Below are positions 34,838 to 45,701 of a DNA stretch of 64,000 bases, one piece after another. Position 1 is the stretch's first letter, and the number at the start of each line of letters is the position of its first letter. Below the pieces are notes generated by a model. That model did not search any database. It worked only from the letters and a program-made list of their open reading frames with translations, and was not told the origin of the DNA. The translations under genes and the position numbers were made by a program. The DNA comes from Dyadobacter fermentans (GTDB lineage: Bacteria; Bacteroidota; Bacteroidia; Cytophagales; Spirosomataceae), in NCBI RefSeq assembly GCF_019924045.1, contig NZ_JAHXBN010000032.1:78142-142141 (forward strand), given 5' to 3'.

Positions 34838-34876
34838 ACATCACAGGCCGGAATTAAATCCCCAAACCTGTGATGT
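34838..34876 (-). terminator. Rho-independent terminator downstream of dapA
   Basis: ACATCACAGG (34838-34847) pairs perfectly with CCTGTGATGT (34867-34876). On the minus strand it is followed by TTTTTGTTT. It ends dapA transcripts about 25 bp before the aminotransferase ATG. Confidence 0.75.
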
Positions 34877-34916
34877 CTGAAATATAAATTAGAAGTCGCA
34901 AACCAATGTCAACACC

Positions 34917-34969
34917 AGACTAGCTCTGACTACAAATGACTAATCTGACTACACTTGCCAAAACCTGAC
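34917..34969 (+). repeat. TGAC repeat, second locus, in the dapA 3' region
   Basis: Boxes at 34917 (AGAC), 34927, 34937, 34946, 34956 (TGCC) and 34966, spaced 10, 10, 9, 10 and 10 bp. It shares words such as CTGACTACAAATGAC with the pepT array and likewise begins within 10 bp of a stop codon, that of dapA. Confidence 0.75.
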
Positions 34970-34976
34970 TGCACTA

Positions 34977-35867
34977 TCACATAAACCCTTCCCGTACCAT
35001 CGCCTTTTCCAGCTTTTCGCCCAGCTCTTTTGAAGCTTTCAGCAATGGTAGGCGTACGTCCGAGCTGCAAATACCTTTGATTTCGAGGCATTTCTTGATC
35101 CCTACAGGATTTGATTCAATGTACAGCAATGTATCAAATTCCAGGAATGCGAGCTGCAATTTGGCAGCGTCTTTGAAACGACCTTCGAGCGCAGCCCAGG
35201 TCAGATCGTGGAATTCTTTCGGGAATGCGTTGGCAATCACCGAAATAACGCCATGCCAGCCTACACTTACCATCGTCGTTACCAAGTTATCGTCACCCGA
35301 AAGCAGCAAAAAATCTTCCGGTGCACGGGCAGCGAGCTCCATGCTTTGTTCGATGCTGCCGCCTGCATCCTTGATACCAATGATATTGGGATGTGCCGCC
35401 AGTTTCACGATCGTATCGGCCTTCATGTTAATTACCGTGCGGCCGGGCACGTTGTACAAAAGAACCGGCACCGGCGAAGCGTCGGCAATCGCAGTAAAAT
35501 GAGCGATAATGCCTTCCTGCGTCGGCTTATTATAGTAGGGGCAAACCGAAAGGATCGCATCCACACCTGTGAAGTCCGTTTCCTTAATCGTGTTCAGTAC
35601 CTCCTGGGTATTATTGCTTCCGATGCCGTAAACGATGGGCAGCTTCTTGTAATTGTTCTTTATAGTAAATGCCAGGATGTCACGCTTTTCCTTGGAAGTA
35701 ACCGTCGGCGACTCACCAGTTGTTCCTTGTACTACGAGGTAGTCCGTACCACCTTCCGTCACCAGGTCGATCAGTCTTTTCAGACCCGGATAATCAATCT
35801 CATTCTGTTCATCAAAAGGTGTGATCAGCGCGGCCCCTACCCCTTTGAAACGTTGGTCCAATGGCAT
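34977..35867 (-). CDS. dapA: 4-hydroxy-tetrahydrodipicolinate synthase
   Basis: Condenses pyruvate with aspartate semialdehyde, the first committed step to diaminopimelate and lysine. 296 residues, a TIM barrel. The motifs are GVGAALITPF, VVQGTTGESPTV, the LYNVPGRTVINM segment with the catalytic Tyr, and the Schiff-base Lys in IIGIKDAGGSIEQS. It has an exact promoter box and its own terminator. The later pathway enzyme dapF is at the right end of the window. Confidence 0.95.
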   Translation of the reverse strand: MPLDQRFKGVGAALITPFDEQNEIDYPGLKRLIDLVTEGGTDYLVVQGTTGESPTVTSKEKRDILAFTIKNNYKKLPIVYGIGSNNTQEVLNTIKETDFTGVDAILSVCPYYNKPTQEGIIAHFTAIADASPVPVLLYNVPGRTVINMKADTIVKLAAHPNIIGIKDAGGSIEQSMELAARAPEDFLLLSGDDNLVTTMVSVGWHGVISVIANAFPKEFHDLTWAALEGRFKDAAKLQLAFLEFDTLLYIESNPVGIKKCLEIKGICSSDVRLPLLKASKELGEKLEKAMVREGFM

Positions 35868-35900
35868 TATTTACTTATATAATTGTTAGATTTTAAAACA

Positions 35901-35908
35901 CAAAGTTA
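35901..35908 (-). promoter_or_regulatory. Bacteroidota -7 box for dapA
   Basis: TAACTTTG on the minus strand, exact TAnnTTTG, 34 bp before the ATG at 35867. Confidence 0.55.
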
Positions 35909-35932
35909 GCCTTCCGGGGCTATATTCTTTAC

Positions 35933-38143
<2,211 letters not shown>

Positions 38144-38173
38144 TCACACGCTCAGTATGTCACACATTTTTTG

Positions 38174-38181
38174 TATTTTCG
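38174..38181 (+). promoter_or_regulatory. Bacteroidota -7 box (TAnnTTCG variant) for Uma2
   Basis: TATTTTCG, 18 bp before ATG 38200, preceded by an A/T-rich stretch. The TTCG variant recurs before rpe, the GT39 gene and the GT2 gene at 51590. Confidence 0.45.
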
Positions 38182-38199
38182 TTCAAAACGGCAAAGCTT

Positions 38200-38724
38200 A
38201 TGAAAACCCTGGAACCGACCATTCACTACAATCCGGATCTGACGCAGATTATAAACGGGGAGGAAGTGATGTCGCCTAGCCCGAAAATGCCCCATCAATC
38301 AGCTTCGGGAGAGCTTGTTTTTCTCTTAACAAGCTATGTAAAAACACACCGTCTCGGTCGTATTTTTACCGCTCCCTTCGACGTGATTTTAGAACAGGAC
38401 TTCAATCGCCTGCAACCCGACATCTTTTTTGTATCCAATGCCAACCGCGACATTATGCAGGACTGGATTCGCGGTGTGCCTGATCTGGTTATCGAAATCG
38501 TGTCGCCAAGCTCCAAAAAGCTGGACACGGTCGTCAAAAAGAGCGTTTACGAAACCTACGGTGTTCCCGAATGCTGGATCGTGTTTCCGGAGAAGATATG
38601 CATTGAAGTCTACACGCTGGTCGATGAGCGCTACACATTACTCGGATCGTACGCCGGTGAAGAGCACGTGAGATCACAAGTACTTAAAGGACTTTCATTT
38701 CCCGTGAATGTGATCAATGAATAA
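38200..38724 (+). CDS. Uma2-family (DUF820) nuclease-like protein
   Basis: A 174-residue protein with the canonical Uma2 pattern: LQPDIFFVSNAN, GVPDLVIEIVSPSSKKLD and the Lys/Tyr strand YGVPECWIVFP. The PD-(D/E)XK-like acids are intact, unlike the divergent paralogue at 24835. The N-terminus (TIHYNPDLTQIINGEEVMSP) is usual. Function of the family is not settled. Single gene between ligA (divergent) and rpe. Confidence 0.88.
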   Translation: MKTLEPTIHYNPDLTQIINGEEVMSPSPKMPHQSASGELVFLLTSYVKTHRLGRIFTAPFDVILEQDFNRLQPDIFFVSNANRDIMQDWIRGVPDLVIEIVSPSSKKLDTVVKKSVYETYGVPECWIVFPEKICIEVYTLVDERYTLLGSYAGEEHVRSQVLKGLSFPVNVINE

Positions 38725-38746
38725 CCCGCATTGCCCATAATTTCAC

Positions 38747-38754
38747 TAATTTCG
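38747..38754 (+). promoter_or_regulatory. Bacteroidota -7 box (TAnnTTCG variant) for rpe
   Basis: TAATTTCG, 31 bp before the rpe ATG. Confidence 0.45.
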
Positions 38755-38785
38755 GCCTCATTAATCATTACTAGCTTCTGATTTC

Positions 38786-39433
38786 ATGGCTGAAATTGCC
38801 CCTTCCATACTGGCCGCGGATTTTGCAAACCTGCAACGCGACGTCGAAATGATCAACAGCAGTTCCGCAGGTTACATCCACGTTGATATCATGGACGGTA
38901 TGTTCGTCCCCAACATTTCATTCGGGCTTCCTGTTTGCGAGGCCATTCACCGGCATGCCCAAAAGCCGCTGGATGTGCATTTAATGATCGAACAACCCGA
39001 CCGTTACCTCGAAGCGTTCCGAAATGCGGGCGCATCCGGGCTTACCGTACATTATGAGGCTTGCCCGCATTTACACCGCACGATCCAACATATTAAAGAG
39101 CTTGGCGCGGAACCGGGCGTGGCCCTCAATCCCCATACGCCGGTGGAAGTTCTGAGCGAGATTATGGGCGATGTTTCGCTCATCCTGATCATGTCGGTGA
39201 ACCCAGGGTTTGGAGGCCAGAAATTCATTGAAAATACCTACCGGAAAATTGCGGCCCTGGATGGCTACCGCAAAAAATTCGGCTACAATTTCAAGATAGA
39301 AGTCGATGGCGGCGTTAACCTCAATAATGCACCCAGGCTTGTGCGCGAAGGCGTGGATATCCTCGTAGCAGGCAGCTTTGTTTTTACCTCGCCCGACCCC
39401 GTGCAAACGATCGCTGAGCTGGGAAATAGCTAG
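38786..39433 (+). CDS. rpe: Ribulose-phosphate 3-epimerase
   Basis: Interconverts ribulose-5-P and xylulose-5-P in the pentose phosphate pathway. 215 residues, TIM barrel. Signatures: IAPSILAADFANLQRDVEMI, HVDIMDGMFVPNISFG (metal His/Asp), LDVHLMIEQPD, LIMSVNPGFGGQKFI and the IEVDGGVNLNN segment. Its product feeds transketolase-type reactions, of interest given the split transketolase genes 6 kb downstream, though the two are not in one operon. Confidence 0.96.
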   Translation: MAEIAPSILAADFANLQRDVEMINSSSAGYIHVDIMDGMFVPNISFGLPVCEAIHRHAQKPLDVHLMIEQPDRYLEAFRNAGASGLTVHYEACPHLHRTIQHIKELGAEPGVALNPHTPVEVLSEIMGDVSLILIMSVNPGFGGQKFIENTYRKIAALDGYRKKFGYNFKIEVDGGVNLNNAPRLVREGVDILVAGSFVFTSPDPVQTIAELGNS

Positions 39434-39452
39434 CATCCATTGAGCTGACACC

Positions 39453-40748
39453 ATGAATGTTTCCAAATCACTGGCCGCCAAATCGCTGGTCGGACTTCTA
39501 TGGGCTTGCCTGCTTTCGCTGGGATTTGTATTTCATAAAGAGGATCAGGCACCGCCCAAGTTCCCGTTGAAAATCAGCCCGAACGGCAGACACATTACGG
39601 ATAACCACGGAACACCGTTTCTGATGGTCGCCGATGTGGCATGGCAGATGCTGCGCAGGCTAAGCTACGCCGAGGCGGTGCAGTACATGGATATCCGGAA
39701 GTCACAGTCGTTCAACACATTTCTCGTGCATTTGCTTCCCGCATTGCCCAACCAGCGGAATTTCAACAAGGTCTCGCCGTTTCTCGACAATAGCGATCTG
39801 ACGAAACCTAATAAAGCCTACTTTGATTACCTCGAAAAGATCGTCATCGCAGCCAGAGAGCGGAACCTGGTAGTGGGGATTGTAGTGTCCCGGCAGAGCT
39901 GGAACACGGTTTTCGATACACAAAAGGAAGATGTGTGGAAAAGTTACGGCGCTTATGTGGGAAAGCATTTTGCCAAATACTCCAATATTATCTGGATTGT
40001 CAGTGAAGAGGAATATCAGAGCGCTTCACAATTCAAAGCTATTTCGGAAGGCATCCGTGCCGAATCCGACGGGCAGATCGTGGCGTCGCTCAATACCTGC
40101 TCGCCCACGAGCGTGAACGACAATTCCCCCAACCATTCGGATCTCAAATTCATTATTCCCGACTCCACGGTGACTCCGGCCGAATATGCCACCTTGGCCA
40201 ACTGGCAGAAAAATTCGGCCGAGGCTGCATTACGGCCATTCCTGATCGCCAATTCGGAGTTTCCCAAAGAAATTACCGACCAGTCGACACTCATCCGCAA
40301 CCAGGCGTACCAGTCCATTCTCAGCTCAGCGGCGGGTTTCTGCCATATGAGTACGATTAAGAACTTCAACCCTACCTGGAAAGTCAACATCACAAAGGAC
40401 GGCGCCGAGTATATTCACCAACTCGTCAAAATCCTCAAAGGCATTCCGTGGGAATATATGCAGCCGGATACGCCCGATTTGCTGGTGGATTCACTGGATA
40501 AGGCCGAAATAGGCATCGTTTCGCTTTCCAACAAAAAGATGGCGATGCTTTACATTCCCACCTCGCGACCTGTGCGCCTGGATCTCAAACATCTGGAAGG
40601 AAGCCAGTTTGGCGCGGTTTGGTACAGCCCCCGCACGGGCAAAAGATGGAACGGGAAGGATCTGAAACTGGACGAGGAGGCGATCGTTCAGCCGCCCGAA
40701 CTACAACCGGAATGGGACTGGATACTCCTCATTGGTGCCAAGCAGTAA
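39453..40748 (+). CDS. DUF4038 apiosidase-like glycoside hydrolase-fold protein
   Basis: An exported 431-residue protein: hydrophobic N-terminus (VGLLWACLLSLGFVF), then the DUF4038 TIM-barrel domain starting KISPNGRHITDNHGTPFLMV with the typical ADVAWQMLRRLSYAEAVQYM. A C-terminal all-beta region (from about residue 340) resembles the usual collagen-binding-like partner domain. The normal NIIWxxGGD motif is replaced by NIIWIVSEEEY, and a Glu is kept in IANSEFPKE, so catalysis may differ. Relatives include GH140 apiosidases. It follows rpe by 19 bp, so they may be co-transcribed. Substrate unknown. Confidence 0.8.
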   Translation: MNVSKSLAAKSLVGLLWACLLSLGFVFHKEDQAPPKFPLKISPNGRHITDNHGTPFLMVADVAWQMLRRLSYAEAVQYMDIRKSQSFNTFLVHLLPALPNQRNFNKVSPFLDNSDLTKPNKAYFDYLEKIVIAARERNLVVGIVVSRQSWNTVFDTQKEDVWKSYGAYVGKHFAKYSNIIWIVSEEEYQSASQFKAISEGIRAESDGQIVASLNTCSPTSVNDNSPNHSDLKFIIPDSTVTPAEYATLANWQKNSAEAALRPFLIANSEFPKEITDQSTLIRNQAYQSILSSAAGFCHMSTIKNFNPTWKVNITKDGAEYIHQLVKILKGIPWEYMQPDTPDLLVDSLDKAEIGIVSLSNKKMAMLYIPTSRPVRLDLKHLEGSQFGAVWYSPRTGKRWNGKDLKLDEEAIVQPPELQPEWDWILLIGAKQ

Positions 40749-40763
40749 GTTTGGCTTTTTTTT
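40737..40763 (+). terminator. Possible rho-independent terminator at the end of the DUF4038 gene
   Basis: GCCAAG (40737-40742) can pair with TTTGGC (40750-40755), followed directly by eight T. The stem is short and contains the stop codon. Confidence 0.5.
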
Positions 40764-40818
40764 GTATTATTAATATATTACCAGATATAGAATAGCCCGG
40801 CCGGTATCTGATCACCCC

Positions 40819-42840
40819 ATGCGTTTGAGATTTAAGAACACCCTTTTCAGCATATTAATGGCAGTAATGCCGCTTTTCGCGTACTGCCAGGAGGTGTTAT
40901 GGGCCAACAAGGTTTTGGGGTATTCTTCCGAGTACAGGCCTTCGCAAATAGGCCACGCATACCGTTCTAAACAGATTCTGGGTATTCCCAACAAGCTTCC
41001 TGATTTTGGCGACAGCCCTTGCGCGTGGTCGCCGGCCGATGCCGACGGGCGCAATGAGGAATGGATTAAAGTGGGGTTCGACAAAACTATTCCGTTGAAA
41101 CAGATCGCAATTGCCGAGAATTTCAATCCGGGCGCTGTCGTGCGCGTGTATGCCTATGATGCGGCGGGCAAAGAATACATTGTTTCGGAAACAGCGGCTG
41201 CACAGCAAACCGTGAAAGGGCGTATGCTTCACATATTCCCCAAACAGAATATCCAGGCCAACGCGGTAAAAATAGTGTTGCAACCAGGCAAGGTTTCGGG
41301 CTTCAATCAGATCGATGCAATCGGAATCTCGTCGGATATAACGCCTATTGAAGCCAAAATCAACTTTGTGGCTTCTCAGTTGAAAGCACAAAAAGAGAAT
41401 ATGGGCAAGGCTATCAATTCCAAAGGCCAGGAAGTAGCGCCCATTATCTCGCCGGATGGTAAGACGCTCTATTTCACCAGAAACGACTTTGAAGGCAATA
41501 TAGGCTCGCCTGCTCATCAGGATGTGTGGCATTCGACGCTCAACGATAAAGGTGAGTGGACAGACGCCGTCAATATCGGCCCGCCGATCAACAACGGGGG
41601 CGAAAACGCAATGACCAGCATTTCGGCAGACGGCAAAACCGTTTATCTTATCAATGAATACGGAGCAGACGGCAATATGTATTTCGGGTTTTCACGCTCT
41701 TTCAAAACCAAATCGGGATGGTCAGTACCGCGTCCCTGGAAGATCACGAACTTCCTCAAAACAGCTAAATACTTCGAAATTTCGGTTTCCCCCTTTGAAA
41801 ACGTGCTCATTATGGCGGTGCAGGGAAATGACACCGAAGGCGGCAAGGATCTTTATATTTCGTTTTTACAAAAAGACAACACTTGGTCGGAGCCCCGAAA
41901 CCTCGGCAATGTGATCAACAGCGCCGATAGTGAAAGCACCCCCTTCCTGGCATTGGACAACAAGACGCTATATTTCTCCTCGTCCGGGCATGCCGGCTAT
42001 GGCCAGGGGGACCTCTTTTTAACCCGCCGGCTTGACGATACCTGGCTCAACTGGTCGACGCCCGAAAACCTGGGCCCGGCGGTGAATTCGCCGCTTTGGG
42101 ACGCATTCATCAACATCCCTGCTACCGGAGATTATGCCTATTTCAGCGCCAGTGACAAGGTGGTAGGCCAGGAAGATATTTTCCGGATCCGCATGACGCC
42201 CGAAATCAAGCCGGACCCAGTGGCGGTTGTGAGTGGGAACGTCCTGGAAGCGGAGACCAACAAGCTGGTAAAATCCGACATTACCGCCGACATTAAAAGT
42301 ACGAATGCCTCTTTCGCGACAGCAAGCTTCGATCCCGAAACCGGCGAGTACCGGCTGATACTCCCGTTGAAAGAAATATACCGCATTACCGCCTCCGGTG
42401 AAGGTTTCTTTCCCGTTTCGGAGGATATGGACCTGAGCGCAGAAACCGGTTTCCGCTCAATCCGGAAAAACATTTACCTGCAACCCATTAAGGCAGGCCA
42501 GCAGATCCGGCTCAGCAACACGATGTTTTCCCAAAGCAGTGCGGAAGTGACACCGTCGTCCTTCGCCGAGCTCGACAAGATCGCGGAAACCATGAAAGCC
42601 TACCCTGCGATGGAGATATTACTGGAAGGCCATACCGACAACCAGGGCGAAGTACAAAAGAATATCAAGCTCTCCTCCGACCGTGTGGAGCAGGTAAAAA
42701 AATACCTTTTGTCCAAAGGCATCGACGGCAAGCGCATTCAAACCAAAGCCTGGGGACCGACACGCCCTATTGCCAGCAACCTCACCGAGCAAACACGCCA
42801 AAAGAACCGCAGAGTAGAGTTTACCATTCTTAAAATCTAA
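40819..42840 (+). CDS. PD40-repeat OmpA-family outer-membrane protein
   Basis: A 673-residue exported protein. After the signal peptide (MAVMPLFAYCQ) come a discoidin-like beta-sandwich (residues ~20-175), PD40 beta-propeller repeats (PIISPDGKTLYFTRNDFEG, MTSISADGKTVYLINEYG, FLALDNKTLYFSSSGHAG), a carboxypeptidase regulatory-like domain near residue 475, and a C-terminal OmpA peptidoglycan-binding domain (LEGHTDNQGE, LSSDRVEQVKKYL, KNRRVEF). It presumably ties the outer membrane to the cell wall. Related proteins occur in Bacteroidota secretion and gliding loci, but no such partners are next to it. Confidence 0.9.
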   Translation: MRLRFKNTLFSILMAVMPLFAYCQEVLWANKVLGYSSEYRPSQIGHAYRSKQILGIPNKLPDFGDSPCAWSPADADGRNEEWIKVGFDKTIPLKQIAIAENFNPGAVVRVYAYDAAGKEYIVSETAAAQQTVKGRMLHIFPKQNIQANAVKIVLQPGKVSGFNQIDAIGISSDITPIEAKINFVASQLKAQKENMGKAINSKGQEVAPIISPDGKTLYFTRNDFEGNIGSPAHQDVWHSTLNDKGEWTDAVNIGPPINNGGENAMTSISADGKTVYLINEYGADGNMYFGFSRSFKTKSGWSVPRPWKITNFLKTAKYFEISVSPFENVLIMAVQGNDTEGGKDLYISFLQKDNTWSEPRNLGNVINSADSESTPFLALDNKTLYFSSSGHAGYGQGDLFLTRRLDDTWLNWSTPENLGPAVNSPLWDAFINIPATGDYAYFSASDKVVGQEDIFRIRMTPEIKPDPVAVVSGNVLEAETNKLVKSDITADIKSTNASFATASFDPETGEYRLILPLKEIYRITASGEGFFPVSEDMDLSAETGFRSIRKNIYLQPIKAGQQIRLSNTMFSQSSAEVTPSSFAELDKIAETMKAYPAMEILLEGHTDNQGEVQKNIKLSSDRVEQVKKYLLSKGIDGKRIQTKAWGPTRPIASNLTEQTRQKNRRVEFTILKI

Positions 42841-42867
42841 AAAATATCCTATAACAGGAAATTTCCT

Positions 42868-42875
42868 TATTTTCG
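42868..42875 (+). promoter_or_regulatory. Bacteroidota -7 box (TAnnTTCG variant) for the GT39 gene
   Basis: TATTTTCG, 24 bp before the ATG at 42900. Confidence 0.45.
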
Positions 42876-42899
42876 CGGCGTCCATCAGCGAACGCACTA

Positions 42900-44756
42900 A
42901 TGTCTCTCATCCAAACCAAAGAAACCCTGCGGTCAAGGCTTATACTCACCCTCATTCTCGTTGCAGGTCTTGCGTTGAGACTTCATAACCTCGATCGATA
43001 CAGTATTTTCTTCGATGAAGTGAGCACATTGCTCGTCAGCCAGGGCATTGTGTTAGAGGGGGCGAATCAGAAAGAAGTATTTGCGAGGTGTGAACTGTCC
43101 GATTCCCGTTTTTGGACAACACCGGCCCACCCGCAAAAACAGGTACTCCGCTCATTTACGGCAAACGAAATCTATACCCCAAAGGCATTTACGCCTGCCG
43201 AATTCTGGGCTCCGAAGTCCATTGAGGATTACTACGAAGCCATGACGCGCAGCGATATCGGGAACAGCCCGTTCTATTACACACTCCTGCATCCGTGGAT
43301 CGACATGTTCGGCTTCTCCGACTACTCGATTCGTCTTTTTTCAGTCATTTTCAGTGTATTGATCATCGGGCTCACCTACCTGTTTGCAAAACGGTTCTTC
43401 GGCGTCAATACCGCATTGATAGCAGCAGCAATTACTGCTATCGAACCATTTTTCATCGCTTACAGCCACCAGGCCCGCAACTACTCGCTGACGTTCTTCC
43501 TGACGCTGGCTGCTACGTATCTCTTTTTGCAAATCATTGAAAATAAAGCCAATAAAAAGAAGACGCTTTGGCTTTACGTCGGTTATGTGCTCTCCGCCGG
43601 GCTCGGACTGCTCAGTCATTTTCTGGTCATCGCGGTACTGCTGGGGCACGCATTGTATGCATTGTTTTTCCTGAGGACGCTCAGAGGCTGGATTCGTATG
43701 GCCATTGCGGCGGCGTTTGCACTTTCCGGTGTGGCCTGGTGGCTGCTGTTCGGAGGCGGGGTTTACACGTTGTCTTCCCTGCAACACCAGGCTGCACTAT
43801 ATAAAAGAATGGCTGATACCGGTGGGCAGGCATTCGGCAATATCATGCCTGCAACACCATTGAATGTCTTCAACAAATCGCTACCCATTTTTGCAGACCT
43901 CGTGATTTTCACCAATGGCCTTACCGACGCCCTGGGAGGCAAAAAGAATGTGATTGTGGCTTTGGCGGTGGCGCTGATACTGATCTGCTGGTACCGTTTC
44001 AAAGACAAGATCAATACTCCAGCATGGCTTACCCCCCGCTTCCCGTATTTGCTCGTCATCGTCGTCGCGTTTTTTTACAATAATCACAAACTGCAATTCT
44101 GCATTCTAAGCGTTGGTTTGTTTGCATTGTCCTTCATTCCCGACTTACACAAAAATGCGGATCGCCAGCAAAAAGCACGCCTGTGGATGCTTTACATGAT
44201 GGCGCTTGTACCGACGCTGTTCCTTATCCTGATGTCGTTCAAGAACGGGCACACTTATGGCATTATGCAGCGGTATTCGGGCTTTTCCTTCCCTTACGTG
44301 ATCATTCTGCTGAGTCTTTTGCTGCAATATTATACCACTTTGCAGCATGAGTTCCGGGTGCTTATTTTCGTATTCCTTGCCGCCCAGCTCTATTTTGTAG
44401 GATTGAGATTAAAGGAATTCTATGAGGACCGCTCACCGAAATACGGCTATTTCGCGGTTCCTCGCGTACCTAACCCATACTGGGAGGCTGCCAAGAAGAT
44501 ACAGGCGAACTACCAGCCTGGCGACACCATCTTTTACCCGGCGCCACGTTATGAGGTTCTCTCCGAAATGGACCGGACATTCTTGCCCTATTCGATCCAC
44601 GACGCACAGATTACCAACCTGTATTTCCCCAAAGACGCGCAATACGTGCAGGTCATGGATATGGATCAGGCAGATCGGATCTGGATCAAAAAACAGGGCC
44701 GCTCCGAGCCCCTGGAAATCATGAAACTGACCGGCAAGCGTTACGGTTTTGAGTAA
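42900..44756 (+). CDS. GT39/ArnT-type membrane glycosyltransferase
   Basis: A 618-residue integral membrane GT-C enzyme with about 12 hydrophobic segments. The first periplasmic loop has the catalytic acid pair in YSIFFDEVSTLL, as in ArnT and protein O-mannosyltransferases, and the family motif SDYSIRLFSVIFSV follows near residue 140. Such enzymes take a sugar from a polyprenyl-phosphate donor and transfer it outside the membrane. It lies 117 bp before the split-transketolase operon, whose fused protein would make such a donor, so it may be the final transferase. Acceptor unknown. Confidence 0.85.
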   Translation: MSLIQTKETLRSRLILTLILVAGLALRLHNLDRYSIFFDEVSTLLVSQGIVLEGANQKEVFARCELSDSRFWTTPAHPQKQVLRSFTANEIYTPKAFTPAEFWAPKSIEDYYEAMTRSDIGNSPFYYTLLHPWIDMFGFSDYSIRLFSVIFSVLIIGLTYLFAKRFFGVNTALIAAAITAIEPFFIAYSHQARNYSLTFFLTLAATYLFLQIIENKANKKKTLWLYVGYVLSAGLGLLSHFLVIAVLLGHALYALFFLRTLRGWIRMAIAAAFALSGVAWWLLFGGGVYTLSSLQHQAALYKRMADTGGQAFGNIMPATPLNVFNKSLPIFADLVIFTNGLTDALGGKKNVIVALAVALILICWYRFKDKINTPAWLTPRFPYLLVIVVAFFYNNHKLQFCILSVGLFALSFIPDLHKNADRQQKARLWMLYMMALVPTLFLILMSFKNGHTYGIMQRYSGFSFPYVIILLSLLLQYYTTLQHEFRVLIFVFLAAQLYFVGLRLKEFYEDRSPKYGYFAVPRVPNPYWEAAKKIQANYQPGDTIFYPAPRYEVLSEMDRTFLPYSIHDAQITNLYFPKDAQYVQVMDMDQADRIWIKKQGRSEPLEIMKLTGKRYGFE

Positions 44757-44873
44757 GCGGCAAGGCTGTTTTGGCAGAGCCGTCCAATAACATTTTGTAT
44801 ATTGCGGACTTAAAACCGGAGATCTGGCCTTTATTTTGCAGGCAATTCCTTACATCGACATACAACATCAGGC

Positions 44874-45701
44874 ATGACAGCAGAAGAGATATTAAAAGAC
44901 CCTAAACAGTTGAGCGGCGAGCTTCGCCTGAGAATACTGGGCCTTTACCACCAGGCCAACGCGGGCCACATTGGTTGCTCACTCAGCTGCATCGACCTGA
45001 TGATCGCAGTCCTTTTCCTTCAAAAATCGACCGACGATACTTTCATTCTTTCCAAAGGCCACGCCGCGGCCGCGCTTTACGCGTGCCTGAATACGTTGGG
45101 GGAAATTACGAACGAGGAGCTGGACACATTCTACCTGGACGGCACCACATTGCCCGCCCACCCTGCACCGCGCCAGTATAAGGGCATTCCTTTTGCTACC
45201 GGTTCATTAGGCCACGGCCTGCCCATTGCAACGGGCATTGCCCATGCAGCAAAGGTCGCCGACGATGCAACGTATTCGTTCACGCTGTTGTCTGATGGGG
45301 AAACCAACGAAGGCACTACCTGGGAAGCTGCTCACTACGCTATCCAGAACCAGCTCGATAACCTCATCATGCTCATCGACAAAAACGGTTTACAGGGCTT
45401 CGGATATACCGATAAAGTTTTGGGAGAAACCGCTTCCGTTGAAAAATGGAAAGCGATCGGTTTCGAAACGGTGGAAGTGGACGGCCACGACATTACCGCC
45501 ATCAGCGCGGCGATCAGCGAGTTGAAAGGACGGAAAAACGGACTCCCGAAAGCCATTATCGCGAATACCGTGAAAGGAAAAGGGGTTTCTTATATGGAAA
45601 ACAAATTGGAATGGCATTACCTGCCCATGAATAAAGACCAGTATGAGCAAGCTACACTGGAAGTAAAGGAACGTTATCTTAATGAATTGACGAATGCTTG
45701 A
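44874..45701 (+). CDS. Transketolase N-terminal (TPP-binding) subunit
   Basis: A 275-residue protein matching the N-terminal third of transketolase. TPP and metal sites: LLSDGETNEGTTWEAAHYA and, after the usual spacing, LIDKNGLQGFG; early motifs SKGHAAAALYACL, LPAHP and GSLGHGLPIATGIAH are all conserved. Split transketolases need a separate C-terminal subunit, here encoded 2 kb downstream at 47767. The stop overlaps the next ATG by 8 nt, coupling it to the epimerase-GT2 fusion gene. Physical separation of the halves by that gene is unusual. It probably moves a two-carbon ketol unit in sugar synthesis. Confidence 0.92.
   Translation: MTAEEILKDPKQLSGELRLRILGLYHQANAGHIGCSLSCIDLMIAVLFLQKSTDDTFILSKGHAAAALYACLNTLGEITNEELDTFYLDGTTLPAHPAPRQYKGIPFATGSLGHGLPIATGIAHAAKVADDATYSFTLLSDGETNEGTTWEAAHYAIQNQLDNLIMLIDKNGLQGFGYTDKVLGETASVEKWKAIGFETVEVDGHDITAISAAISELKGRKNGLPKAIIANTVKGKGVSYMENKLEWHYLPMNKDQYEQATLEVKERYLNELTNA

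Noticed and set aside
34811..34976. Riboswitch before the class V aminotransferase gene
   Set aside because: The only strong structure is the dapA terminator hairpin; no conserved aptamer could be recognised.
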